Program-made: the position numbers and the translations under genes | Shown: one piece after another, positions 51,480 to 62,976 of the stretch | Layout of the letters: each line of letters starts with the position of its first letter | Numbering within the stretch: the first letter of the stretch is position 1 | The notes under the pieces: generated by a model | What the model was told of the DNA's origin: nothing | Database searches by the model: none | What the model saw: the letters and a program-made list of their open reading frames with translations, nothing else | Source of the DNA: Schistocephalus solidus | Taxonomy: Eukaryota; Platyhelminthes; Cestoda; Diphyllobothriidea; Diphyllobothriidae | Assembly (NCBI GenBank): GCA_017591395.1 | Contig: WEDG01005134.1 | Coordinates: 1-64,000, forward strand | Length of the DNA stretch: 64,000 bases | Reading direction: 5' to 3'

Positions 51480-53740
51480 GTCTTGTGTTCTTTAATTCAG
51501 TGCAGTATCAATTAGAAAAGGTAATGCATTTTGTAGCAATATTTGTTTTGTGGTATATCCCACTTGTCGACTCAAAGATGAAATCAGGTAATGAACGAAT
51601 ATACTAAGAGTTACCAAAAAAAATAAATTGAAGCATGCACCTAAATAAATTGGCAGATCTACAGATATTTGGTGTGCATTCGAACCAAGGAATAACGGAA
51701 ATATGTGCTGACATTTTCGTGGTAGGTACTAAAGTTCAAAGGAGCCGCAATAACAGAGTTGTGAAGAATTCAAACTCAGAAGATTAGATATCAAAGAAAC
51801 CAGAAGAGTAATATTTTGAAAAGGAAATGAAATATAAAAAAGTGTCTGGCGACAATAGCGACAGCTACAGCTATTGAAGTAACCGAAGCAAGTAACTGCT
51901 GAACATCGCACGTCAATATATTATGTCATTCGAAGTACTATAACAATGACAAAATCGATATTTTTGTGCGAAAACTGAATAATTATTGCTTCTTGTGTAT
52001 TCTTATGAGTCCCTATAACACTTGCACTCATTAATTTACTGCATTGGTTATTGCTGTTTGCAAAAATAGTACAATGTGTAGGGATACAACATATTGTTAT
52101 CATCGCAAGCTTCGAAACAAAGCCGCATGATGGAAGATAGCTAGTGTTTTACTGCTCCAGATATACGCTTTTCACGGAGGGACTTATTTTTGCTTCAATT
52201 ATATTACCACCTTACCATATGTTATAGTTATTGGTGTGACTCGGGGAGCTAAAATGCCAAGACACGATAGCGGGATCCGGAATATTGTGCGGCCTTGCTC
52301 TGATTTTCAGGGATATTCAACTTATTTTTAGGGTACCTTTAAACTCTATGGTAAGAGTTTAAGGAATTTTTTTTGATTAAGCTAATATATAGAGGCATGA
52401 TTGCCAATATTTGTTTCCACTATATGGCAAAACGATCATCACTCTTTCCCTCAGCGTACTTTGTGTACTTCCTGGTATATGATCTCCAGTTTCTTCTTTA
52501 TAATTTCATCATTAATTGATAACTTTCTTGGAGTAAAGTCATTAGTATTCAGTCGAATGTGCTGCGAGGAAAAGCTGATATGAATATTTTGGCTCTATTA
52601 CATCAGCCACATAGGCATAACTGCGCATTACGCTACGTTTGCACTTTCCAAATAAAAATGGGTGCGGAGGGTTTGTTTAAATATTATGATAAATTTCCAG
52701 AGACGAAAATAAGATTAAAACTGTGTCAAAAATCAGTGTGAGGAGTATTTAGAGTTTTTTAGCAGCACGTTAGTTATATCGATTGAAAAGAAAACAAGGC
52801 TGTTTGGGTAATATCTTCTTACCTTCTAAAGTTTAAAAGGGCATTGCCCATTTAAAGTTGTAGAAATAATTTCAAACAGAAAATGCAATAGAAATGAAAA
52901 AACAGTCAAAATTGTGCTAATAAACCCCGTCTGGAACTTTGCCGAACATTTGATGATCATGTCGGCTAGGTGTGTAATGAGAAAACACCTTCATCGATAG
53001 CAAACGCAGGACAAATCACAAGACTTTTCCGTTGAGGTTAAAGAATCAAACCAGAAAGCGTCACCCCCACAGCAACCCAAGACGACGAATCGCATCGCAC
53101 ACGGCCTTTAAGTTCACTTACATCCTCCAAAATATCGAGCAAGACACCAACGATCATGCATCATGCTTTTGTCACTACCTGCATTTTAATTTCTACTACG
53201 CGATACCACAATTCAATTAAAGGTAATGCAAACTAACATATGTTACACCTCTGCGGATAATTTGCATGGATGTACTTGGATAAAAGACCACATTTAGTTT
53301 ATTTATGGATGGTGTCAAATATTGAATAGACATTAGGAAGGCATCCAACAATGAAGTGAAGGTATGGAGTATAACACGTGATCCGCTTAATTGACTTCCA
53401 CTTCTGAACTATTGCGACATTCGTGTGCAAGTGCAATCAAGTCAATGTTTTGCTAAAAAAACGACAAAATACGTAAAATGCACGTCAATGCAGACATTTC
53501 GCGTTCAAGACTGTTGCCTTCGAATAACAATTAGGCGTACTTTTGAAAAAAACATAAAGGTGGACATTTAAAACAAAGAATACCAAGGAAACGTAATCTG
53601 AAAATATCTGAAACACAGGAAACAATTACTAAAACCATCAACTGTTAGTTTTTCGTCAGCCATTAAGTGCCTTTCAAGCACTTCGGGTCTACAATATATG
53701 TTATATCACAAATTACTTGAAGTTTTTTATGAAAGCTAAG
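51480..53740. other. AT-rich DNA without recognisable genes
   Basis: No supported feature. Confidence 0.4.
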
Positions 53741-54250
53741 ACAATCGCATGCCATGGATTGTAACCACCACTGCAATTGGGAAGCAATGGCAGTGGACGC
53801 CATGGATAACACCAAGCAGACACCATAATTCTTCGAAGCTTCGCACTCCAACACAAACAGCATCAACCGCCATGTCGATCTGGATGCACATTACGAAGGT
53901 CGACGTGCAAAGACTCGCGTTGACTTTAAACCATCATTTGCTTATCCATGTTTGACAAAGTGGAAATCCATGGACGTGATATCCTTCGACCCCCACACGG
54001 ACGCGTGAACCACAATCGGAAATTTAACATCTCCCTTCCCTCCCAAATTTTATCATAACGCGTTGTTCAACTACCCTCCAATGAACGTCTGCCTGTCTGT
54101 CCCATACCAATTGCTCGACTGTGATAATCCCAATTCCCACCTTTATTTCGTCTGAAGATGTGCTGGTTTAACACGCTTGAAAATGCATGAGTAAAACTTG
54201 ATTTTTCCGACGAACCTTATTTATTCATTATTATCTGGGAATGCATTCCA
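53741..54250. other. GC-richer unidentified repeat block
   Basis: Less AT-rich than its flanks. It contains TCTGAAGATG...TTGAAAATGCAT at 54150-54186, vaguely like a Penelope hammerhead but without convincing stems. It may be old transposon sequence next to the satellite array. Confidence 0.3.
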
Positions 54251-54255
54251 CCTTA

Positions 54256-54274
54256 GTTATATATATATATATAG
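54256..54274. repeat. (TA)n tract at the left edge of the array
   Basis: Short alternating AT run immediately before the first, partial satellite unit. A similar ATATATATAG run stands at the right edge (63187-63197). Confidence 0.9.
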
Positions 54275-54744
54275 AAGGTCAGGAACCCATCGGTGAGCAC
54301 AAACGTATCAAAGCTGATATTCCAAATAAAAACCTACCAGACAAAGAGCTCAAGGCGTAGTGGGTAGGGCGTAAGACTCCTGCCAAACAAGTTCTTAGTT
54401 CGAGCCTTGGGTGCCGCAGGGCCTTTGGGTTGTGTATGGCTGGCTGATGAAGGCTAATAAGCCAAAAATAACCATTCAGGTCCTCCTTGGCTTTGTCGGA
54501 CATCTTGTCTGCCTATATCCTGAGCTGTCTTGCGTATTATAGCGAGGCTCGATAGAAAGCCCCAAGGCACAATGGGACGATTAAGTCCTGTAACGGATCT
54601 ATGAGTGCATAATTACCAAAGCGTATATTCCCGATCGAAACTGGCCAGAAAGGTAGCTCGAGGCACAGTGCCTAGAGCGTGAGACTCCTGCCCAACAGTT
54701 CGCGAGCTGCAGCCTCGGGTGCCGCAGCGCCTGGTGTCGGGTGT

Positions 54745-54789
54745 GGCTGGCTGATGACGGCAAATAAGCCAGAAATGGCCATTTCAGTC
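54745..54789 (+). ncRNA. Hammerhead ribozyme-like motif, array unit 2
   Basis: Stem I GGCTGG (54745-54750) pairs with TCAGTC (54784-54789) using two G-U pairs. The core CTGATGA is at 54751-54757. C-GGC-AAATAA-GCC-A forms a 3-bp stem II and GAAA is at 54772-54775. ATGGCCAT is self-complementary (stem III), with T as the cleavage-site base. All core positions are intact. Confidence 0.65.
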
Positions 54790-55359
54790 CGCCTTGGCTT
54801 TGCCGGACATCTTATACAGCCTATATCCTGAGCTTTCTTGCGACTGATAGCGGGTTTCGATAGTAAGTCCAAAAGGAAGAATGGGATGATTAAGTCCTGT
54901 AACGGGACGGTGAGTGCATACTTACCATAGCTTATATTCCCGATCGAAATGGGCCAGACAACGAGCTCGCGGCGTAGTTTTTAGGGCGTTAGACTCCTGC
55001 CAAAACAGGTCCAGAATTCAAGATTCAAGCGCCGTGGCGCCTGGGATTGGGAAATGGCTGGCTGATGACGGCTGATATGCCAATGGCAATTCCAGTAACA
55101 TTTGGCTAGTCGGACATGTTGTTCCACCTAACTAATAAGCTTCCTTGTGGCTGCTTGCAGGGTTCGAGAGCTAGCCCTAGGCACAACGAAACGAGTGAGT
55201 CCTGTAACTGATGGGTGAGGGCCTAATAACCATAGCGTTTATTCCCGATCAAAACTGGCAAGACAACGATCACGTAGCGCACTGGGTTGAGTGTTAGACA
55301 CTGGCCCAAAATGTCTCGATTTCAAGACTCGGGCGCAGCAGCGCCTGGGGCTCGGGTAT

Positions 55360-55404
55360 GGCTGGCTGATGAAGGCTGATAAGCCAGAAATTGCCATTCC
55401 AAAC
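55360..55404 (+). ncRNA. Hammerhead-like motif, array unit 4 (weak stem I)
   Basis: Core CTGATGA (55366-55372), then A-GGCT-GATA-AGCC-A, GAAA (55387-55390), then TTGCCAT. Stem I keeps only TGG/CCA because the 3' side reads CCAAAC. Core intact, stems partly eroded. Confidence 0.5.
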
Positions 55405-57599
55405 TCCCTTGGCTTTGTCGGACATCTTATTCTGCCTTTATTCTGAGCTGTGCTGCGACTGCTAGTGGGGCTCGGTAGTAAGCCCAAAAGGCAGAATGAC
55501 ACGATTAAGTCATTTAAAGGATCGGTGAGTGCATGCTTACCATAGCATATATTCCCAATCGAAACCGGCCAGACAACGAGCTCGTGGCGAAGTTGGTAGG
55601 GCGTAACACTCCAGCCAAACAGGTCCCGAGTTCAAGCCTCGGGCGCCGGAGCGCCTAGGGTTTGAAATGGCTGGCTCATGATGGCAACTAAGCCAGAAAT
55701 GGCAATTCCAGTCACATTTGGCTGGTCGGACATGTTGTTCCGCGTACCTAATTAGCTACCTTGTAGCTGCATGCGGGGCTCTGTTAGTTAGCCCTAGACA
55801 CATTTGAACGAGTGATTCCTGTAACCGATGGATGAGGCCCTTATTAACATAGCCTTTATTCCCGATTGAAACCGGTAAAACAACGATCTCGTAGCGCTCT
55901 GGGTAGAGCGTAAGACTTTGGCCCTAAATGTCCCGATTTCAAGCCTCGGGCGCCGCAGCGCCTGGGGTTGTGTATAGCTGGATGGTGAAGGCCTATAAGC
56001 CAAACATGGCCACTCCAGTCTCCCTTGGCATTGTCGGACATGTTTTTCTGCCTATATCCTAAGCTGTTCTGCGTCTGATAGCTGGGGCAAGATAGTAAGC
56101 CCCAAGGCACAATGGGACTATTTAGTCCTGTAACGGGTCGGTGAGTGCATAATTATTAGAGCATATATTCCCGATCGAAACTGGTCAAACATCGAGCTCG
56201 TGTCGTATTGGGTAGTGCATTAGATTTCTGCCAAACAGGTCCCGAGTTCGAGCCTGGAGCGTCACAGCGCCTGGGGTTTGGAATGGCTGGCTAATGATGG
56301 CTTATAAGCCAGAAATGACAATTCCAGTCACATTTGGCTGGTCGGACATGTTGTTCTGCCTAAACTACTTAGCTACATTGTGGCCGCTTTTCGGCCTCGA
56401 TAGTTAGCCCTAGGCACAACTTAACGAGTGTTTCCTGTAACCGATAAGTGAGGGCCTTATTACCATAGCGTATATTACCGATCGAAATATGGCAAGACAC
56501 CGATTTCGTAGCTCACTGGGTAGAGCGTTAGACTGCAGACCAAAATATTTTGATTTCAAGCTTCGGGCGCCGTTGCGCCTGGGGTTGTGTATGTCTGGCT
56601 GATGACGGCTAATAAGCAAGAAATGGCTATTCCAGTCTCCCTTGGGTTTGTCGGATTTCTTATTCTGCCTATATCCTGAGCTGTCTTGTGACTGATAGCG
56701 GGGCTTGCTAGTAAGCCCCATGGCACAATGGGACGATTAACTCCATTAACGGATCGGTGAGTTCATAAATATCTTAGCGTTTATTCCCGATCAAAACCAA
56801 CCAGACAACGAACTCGTGGCGTAGTGCGTAGGGCTTTTGACTTCTGCCTTACAGTTCCCGAGTTTACGATTCGAGCGCCGCAGCGCCCCGGGTTTGGAAT
56901 GTCTGGCTGATGACGTTTGATAAGCCAGATATGGCAATTCCAGTCACCTTTGGTTGGTAGGACATGTTTTTCTGCTTCACTACTTAGCTACTTTGTGGCT
57001 GCTTGCGGGGCTCAAGAGTTAACCCTAGGCAAAACGGAAAGAGTGAGTCATGTAACCGATGGGTGTGGGCCTGATAACCATAGCGTATATTGCCGATGAA
57101 AACCGTCATGACACCCATCTCGAAGCGCACTGTGTTAAGCGTTAGACTCCGGCCAAAAATGTCTCTATTTCAAGACTCGGGCACCGCAGCGCCTAGGTTG
57201 GGTATGGCAGCCTGATGACGGTTATTCAGCCAAAATAGACCGTTCCAGTCTCATTAGGCTTTGTCAGACATCTTATTCTGCCTATATTCTGGGCTTTCTT
57301 ATGGCTGCTGGCGGGGCTCGATAGTAAGCCCAAAAGGAAGAATGGGACGATGGTGTGTGCATACTTACCATAGCGTATGTTCCCGATCGAAACTGGACAG
57401 ACAATGAGCTCGTGGCGCAGTGATGATGTTTGATGAGCCAGAAATGGCAATTCCAGTCACCTTTGGTTGGTCGGACATGTTTTTCTGCCTATATCCTGAG
57501 CTGCCTTGCGACTGATAGAGGAACTCGATAGTAAGCCCCATGGCACAATGGGACGATTAACTCATGTAACGGATTGGTGAGTGCAAACTTACCATAGCG

Positions 57600-60500
57600 T
57601 ATATTCCCGATCGAAATTTGCCAAAAAACGAGCTCTTGGTGCAGTAGGTAGAACGATAGACAACTGCTTAAAAGGTTTTTGTTCGAGAATTGTTGCTGCA
57701 GCTCCTAAGGTTGGGTATGACTGGCTGATGACGACGAGTAAAACAGAAATGGCCATCCAGTCTCCCTTGTCTTTGTGCGACATCTTATTCTGCCTTTATT
57801 CTGAGCTGTCTTGCGGCTGCTGGCGGGGCTCGATAGTAAGCCCCAAGGCACAATGGGACGATTAGCTCATGTAACTGATCGGTGAGTGCAAACTTACCAT
57901 AGTGTATATTCCCGATTGAAACTGGCCAGAAAACGAGCACGTGGCACAGTGCGAAGAGCGTTAGACTTCTGCCCAACAGGTCGCGAGCTCGAGCCTCAGG
58001 CACCGAAGCGCCTGGTGTTGGGTATGGCTGGCTGATGATGGCTTATAAGCTAGAAATGGCCATTGCATTCACCGTGGGCTTTGTCGGACATATTGCTCTG
58101 CCTGTATTCTGAGCTGTCTTGCAACTAATAACGGGGCTCGATAGTAAGCTTCAAGGCACAATGGGACGATTAAGTCCTGTAACGGATCGGTGAATGCATA
58201 ATTACCATAGAGTATATTCTTGATCGAAACCGGCCAGACAACGAGCTCGTGGCGCAGTGGGTAGAGTGTTTGACTATTGCCTAATAGGTCGCGAGTTTCA
58301 GCCATGGCCACCGCAGCGCCTGGGGTTGGGAATGGCTGGCTGATGACGGCTGCTAAGCCAAAATGGCCATTACAGACACCCTTGGCATTTTCCGCATATC
58401 TTATTTTGCCTTTATCCTGAGCTGTTTGGCGGCTTCTGGTGGGCTCGATAGTAAACAGCAAGGCACAAAAAAACAAGTGAGGCCTGTAAACGATGGGTGT
58501 GGGCCTTCTTACCATCGCTTGTATTCCCGATCGAAAACGGCAAGGCACCGACCTCGTTGCGCACTTGGTAGAGCGTAAGACTCCGACCCAAAATTTCGCG
58601 GCCCTCGGTAGCCACAGCGCCGCAAGTTGGGTATGGCAGGTTGATAACGGCAAATAAGCCAGACATAACAATTCCAGTCTCCTATGTTTTTGTCGGTCAT
58701 GTAATTCTGCTTATTTTCTGAGCTGCCTTGTGGAAATTCCAGTCTCCCTCGATATTGTCGGACATGTTATTCTGCCTTTTTCCTGAGCTAACTTGCGCTT
58801 GTTAGCGCTGCTCGATGGTAAGCCCCAAGGCACAACGGTACGAGTGAGTCCTGTAACCGATCGTGAGCGCCTACTTACACTTGCGTATATTCCTGATTGA
58901 AAACCGCAGGACAACGAGCTCGTGGCGCAGTGGGTAGGGCGTTAGACTCCTGCCAAACAGGTGTCGAGTTCAAGTTTCGAGCGCCGCAGCGCCTGGAAGT
59001 TGGGATTGGCTGGCTGATGACGTTTAATGAGCCAGATATGGCAATTCCAGTCACCTTTGGTTGGTCGGACATGTTTTTCTGCCTATATCCTGAGCTGTCC
59101 TGCGACTGATAGATGGGCTCGATAGTAAGCCTCATGGCACAATGGGACGATTAACTCATGTAACGGATCGGTGAGTGCTAACTTACCATAGCGTATATTC
59201 CCGATTTAAACTGGCCAGAAAACGAGCTCGTGGCTAGTGGGTAGTGCGTTAGACTCCTGCCAAACAGGTCCTGATTTCAGGATTCGGGCGCCGAAGTACC
59301 TGGAGTTGGGAATGGCTGGCTGATAACGGCTGAATAGGCAGAAATGGCAATTCCAATGACCTTTGGTTTGTCGGACATGTTGTTCTGCTTTACTTCTTAG
59401 CTACCTTGTGGCTGCTAGTGGGGCTCGAGAGTTAGTCATAGGCACAACGGAATGAGTGAGTCCTGTAACCCATGGGTGAGGGCCTTATTACCATAGCGTA
59501 TATTCCTGATCGAAACCGGCAAGACACCGATATCGTAGCGCACTGGGTAGAGCGTTAGACTCCGTCCAAAAAAACCGCGTTTTCAAGCTTTGAAGCCGCA
59601 GTGCCTGGGGTTTGGTATGGATGGCTGATGATGACTAATAAGCCAGAAATGGCCATGTCAGTCTGCCTTGGCTTTGTCGGACATCTTATTCTGCCTTTTA
59701 TTCTGAGCTTTCTTGCGGATACTAACGGGGCTCGATTGTAAGCCCCAAGCCCCTAATGGGACGATTAAGTCCTGTAATGGATCGGGTGAATGCATACTTA
59801 CCATAGCGTATATTCTCGATCGAAATTGGCCAAAAAACGAGCTCTTGGCGCAGTAGGTAGTACGATAGACACCTGCTTAAAAGGTTTTTTTTCAAGAATT
59901 GTTGCTGCAGCTCCTAAGGTTGGGTATGGCTGGCTGATGACGACGAGTAAGCCAGAAATGGCCATCCAGTCTCCCTTGTCTTTGTGCGACATCTTATTCT
60001 GCCTTTATTCTGAGCTGTCTTGCGGCTGCTGGCGGGGCTCGATAGTAAGCCCCAATGCACAATGGGACGATTAGCTCAGGTAACGGATCGGTGAGTGCAA
60101 ACTTACCATAGCGTATATTCCCGATTGAAACTGGCCAGAAAACGAGCTCGTGGCGCAGTGCGAAGAGCGTTAGACTTCTGCCCAACAGGTCGCGAGCTCG
60201 AGCCTCAGGCACCGAAGCGCCTGGTGTTGGGTATGGCTGGCTGATGATGGCTTATAAGCCAGAAATGGCCATTGCATTCTCCGTGGGCTTTGTCGGACAT
60301 CTTGTTCTGCCTTTATTCTGAGCTGTCTTGCGACTAATAACGGGGCTCGATAGTAAGCTTCAAGGCACAAATGGGACGATTAAGTCCTGTAACGGATCGG
60401 TGAATGCATAATTACCATAGACTATATTCCTGATCTAAACCGGCCAGACAACGAGCTCGTGGCGCAGTGGGTATAGCGTTTGACTATTGCCTAATAGGTC

Positions 60501-61110
60501 GCGAGTTTGAGCCTTGGCCGCCGCAGTGCCTGCGGTTGCGAATGGCTGGCTGATGACGGCTGCTAAGCCAAAATGGCCATTACAGACTCCCTTGGCATTT
60601 TTGCATATCTTATTTTGCCTTTATCCTGAGCTGTTTGGCGGCCTTAGGTAGGGCTCGATAGTAAACCCCAAGGCACAATGAAACAAGTGAGGCCTGTAAA
60701 CGATGGGTTTGGGCCTACTTACCATCGCTTATATTCCCGATCGAAAACGGCAAGGCACCGACCTCGTTGCGCACTTGGTAGAGCATAAGACTGCGACCCC
60801 TTGTCGCCGCAGCGCCACAAGTTGGGTATGGCAGGATGATAACGGCAAATAAGCCAGACAAAACAATTCCAGTCGCCTTTGTTTTTGTCGGTCATGTAAT
60901 TCTGCTTACTTTTTGAGCTGCCTTGTGGAAATTCCAGTCACCCTCGGTATTGTCGGACATGTTATTCTGCCTTTTTCCTGAGCTAACTTGCGCTTGTTAG
61001 TGGTGCTCGATTGTAAGCCCCAAGGCACAACGGGACGAGTGAGTCCTGTAACCGATCGTGAGCGCCTACTTACACTTGCGTATATTCCTGATTGAAACCG
61101 GCAAGACAGC
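57600..61110 (+). repeat. ~2.2-kb higher-order duplication inside the array
   Basis: 57600-58910 and 59809-61110 are near-identical in order and detail, including private variants: CTGCTTAAAAGG..., GCTCTTGG.GCAGTAGGTAG, CCGTGGGCTTTGTCGGACAT and GGCA(G/A)GATAACGG types. The offset is 2209 bp over most of the length and ~2195 bp at the right end. The span equals about seven monomers, so a multi-unit block was duplicated. Confidence 0.8.
60235..60280 (+). ncRNA. Hammerhead-like motif with intact core, stem I lost
   Basis: Core CTGATGA (60241-60247), then T-GGCT-TATA-AGCC-A, GAAA and ATGGCCAT are all present. The 3' stem I strand is GCATTC rather than CCAGTC, so it does not pair with GGCTGG. The duplicate unit 2209 bp upstream (58032) carries the same change plus a stem II mutation. 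Confidence 0.45.
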
Positions 61111-61117
61111 GAGCACG

Positions 61118-61172
61118 TGGCGCACTGGGTAGAGCGTTAGACGCCGGCACAACAGGTCTCGAGTTCGAGCCT
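61118..61172 (+). promoter_or_regulatory. tRNA-like Pol III A box and B box (representative unit)
   Basis: The A box TGGCGCACTGGG (61118-61129) fits TRGCNNAGYNGG except for one base. The B box AGTTCGAGCCT (61162-61172) fits GGTTCGANTCC closely. About 32 bp separate them, the normal spacing inside a tRNA gene. Similar box pairs recur in most array units (for example A box at 58923-58934 and 60460-60471), often with one mutated box. The local sequence folds by eye like a D arm (GCGC...GCG) and a T arm, but it lacks a full acceptor stem, so it is a tRNA-derived promoter rather than a tRNA gene. Confidence 0.6.
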
Positions 61173-61596
61173 CGGTTGGTTCCGCGCCTGGGGTTGGTTA
61201 TGGCTGGCTTATGATGGCTAATAATCTAGAAATGGCCATTCCAATCTCCCTTGACTTTGTGTGCCATGTTATTTTGCCTATATCCTTAGCTGCTTTGTGG
61301 CTGCTTGCGGGGCTCTTGAGATAGCCCCAAGGCACCACAGGACGAGTGAGTCCTGAAGCCGATCTGTGAGCGCCTACTGAACATAGTTTATATTCTCGAT
61401 CGAAACCGGTAAGACAATCAGCTCTAGGCGCAGTAGGTAGAGCATTCGAGGCCTGCCCAACATGTCGTTTGTTCGCGCCTCGGTTGCCGCAGCTCCTTGG
61501 GTTGGGTATGGCTGGTGGGTGACGACTAGTAAGCAAGAAATGGCCATCCAGTCTCCCTTGGCTTTTTGCGACATGTTATTTTACCTAAATCCTTAA

Positions 61597-61742
61597 AGTT
61601 AGCCCCAAGGCACAAAGGAATGAGTGAGAGCTGTAAACGATCGGAAGTTAGCCCCAAGGCACAACGGAATGAGTGAGAGCTGTAAACGATCGGAAGTTAG
61701 CCCCAAGGCACAACGGAATGAGTGAGTCCTGTAACCGATCGG
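61597..61742 (+). repeat. 48-bp triplication within one unit
   Basis: The segment AAGTTAGCCCCAAGGCACAA...GATCGG occurs three times in a row, two nearly identical and the third with the normal TCCTGTAACC sequence. It lies in the part between the TGAGCTG block and GGTGAGCGCC. Confidence 0.9.
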
Positions 61743-62151
61743 TGAGCGCCTACTTAGCATAGCTTATATTCCTGAACAAAACCGGAAAGACACTGACCCC
61801 GTGGTGCAGTGGGTAGATCGTTGGACTCCTGCCTAAACAGGTCGCGAATTCGAGACTCGGGCGATGTAGCGCCTGGGGTTGGGTATGACTAGCTGTTTAC
61901 GGCTACTTAGCCAGAAATGTCCATTTAAGTCTCCATTTGTATTTTTCGGTCATGTTATTCTGCCTTTATCCTGAGCTGCCTTGTGGCTGCTGGCGGACTT
62001 AAACATTTATACTCAAGGCACAACGGAACTAGTGAGCCCTGAAACCGATCGATGAGCTCTTCCATACCATAGGGTATATTCCTGATCGACAACGGCAAGA
62101 CAACGAGTTCGTTGCGCAATGGTCAGTGCGTAAGACTCCTGTCAAACATGT

Positions 62152-62590
62152 ATCAGTATCAGTTTATCTGACGGAGATGTAGGTGAATCACCTTTGAATT
62201 CCCTATTTGTGCATGATAGTTTTGGTATCAAAAAATAGTATATCGATATGTTGATAAGGCTAGCATAGTGCATAATAGTTGAAAAAGAGCAGACAGTGAA
62301 AAAAACTCTCGGTGATTTTTAGGAGAAAAAACTGTTGCCCTTTTGGGTGATGTCTAACGGGGGACATTGCGGAGATCACTTGAATCAGCTAGATGTTCCG
62401 TTGCTGATTGCAGAGTCTGTTGAGGGATTTTAAAGGCGGAAATATATACCCAGATCATCCTCGTTCCATTTCGTTTCGAAACAAATGGAGAACGTTCATA
62501 CACCTCATGCACATCGGCTGCCAGATCCAGCTAATGCGAACACTCACGATTAGCTGATGAGACCACTCACGGTAGCTGATGTGAACGCTC
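62152..62590 (+). mobile_element. Insertion inside an array unit, including dispersed repeat copy 2
   Basis: The satellite unit is interrupted after CCTGTCAAACATG and resumes at AGGTCGTGAATTCGAGCC, which would normally be adjacent (...CAAACAGGTCGCGAG...). The first ~315 bp (62152-62465) match the repeat at 15531-15848 in opposite orientation. The last part holds short repeats. The site is in the anticodon-loop region of the tRNA-like part. Confidence 0.8.
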
Positions 62591-62592
62591 AG
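62529..62592 (+). repeat. Three ~22-bp tandem repeats
   Basis: AGCTAATGCGAACACTCACG, AGCTGATGAGACCACTCACG and AGCTGATGTGAACGCTCA follow each other at 62529, 62552 and 62574 at the right end of the insertion, just before the satellite unit resumes. Confidence 0.85.
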
Positions 62593-62931
62593 GTCGTGAA
62601 TTCGAGCCTCCGGTGCCGCAGCGCATGGGTTTGGAGATGACTGGCTTGATGACGGCTAATAAGCCTGAAATTGCCATTCAAGTCTATATGTAATTCTGCC
62701 TTTATCCTGAGCTACCTTGCGGTTGCAAGTGGGCCTAGATAGAAAGCTCAAAGGCACAATGGGATGAGTGAGTCCTGTAATCGATCAGTCAGCGCCTACT
62801 TACACTAGCGTATATTCTCGATCAAGACCGGCAAGACAACGAGATTGTGGCGCACTGGGTTGAGCATTAGCCTACGGCCCAACATTTCGCAAGTTCGTGT
62901 TTCAGGCGCCACAGCGCCTGGGGTTGGTAAT

Positions 62932-62976
62932 GGCTGGCTGATGACGGCTAATAAGCCAGAAATGGCCATTCCGGTC
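62932..62976 (+). ncRNA. Best-preserved hammerhead ribozyme-like motif of the array
   Basis: Stem I GGCTGG (62932-62937) pairs with CCGGTC (62971-62976) over six positions including two G-U pairs. The core CTGATGA is at 62938-62944. Stem II is GGCT (62946-62949), loop AATA, AGCC (62954-62957), flanked by a C/A mismatch (62945, 62958). GAAA is at 62959-62962. Stem III ATGGCCAT (62962-62969) is self-complementary with no loop. T at 62970 is the cleavage-site base in an AUU triplet, which fits the NUH rule. The layout is that of a type I/III hammerhead with a minimal stem III. Confidence 0.7.

Noticed and set aside
54150..54190. Hammerhead-like string CTGAAGATG...TTGAAAATGCAT on the plus strand
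   Set aside because: Core-like pieces exist but stem II and stem I do not pair convincingly by eye, so it is not listed as a ribozyme.
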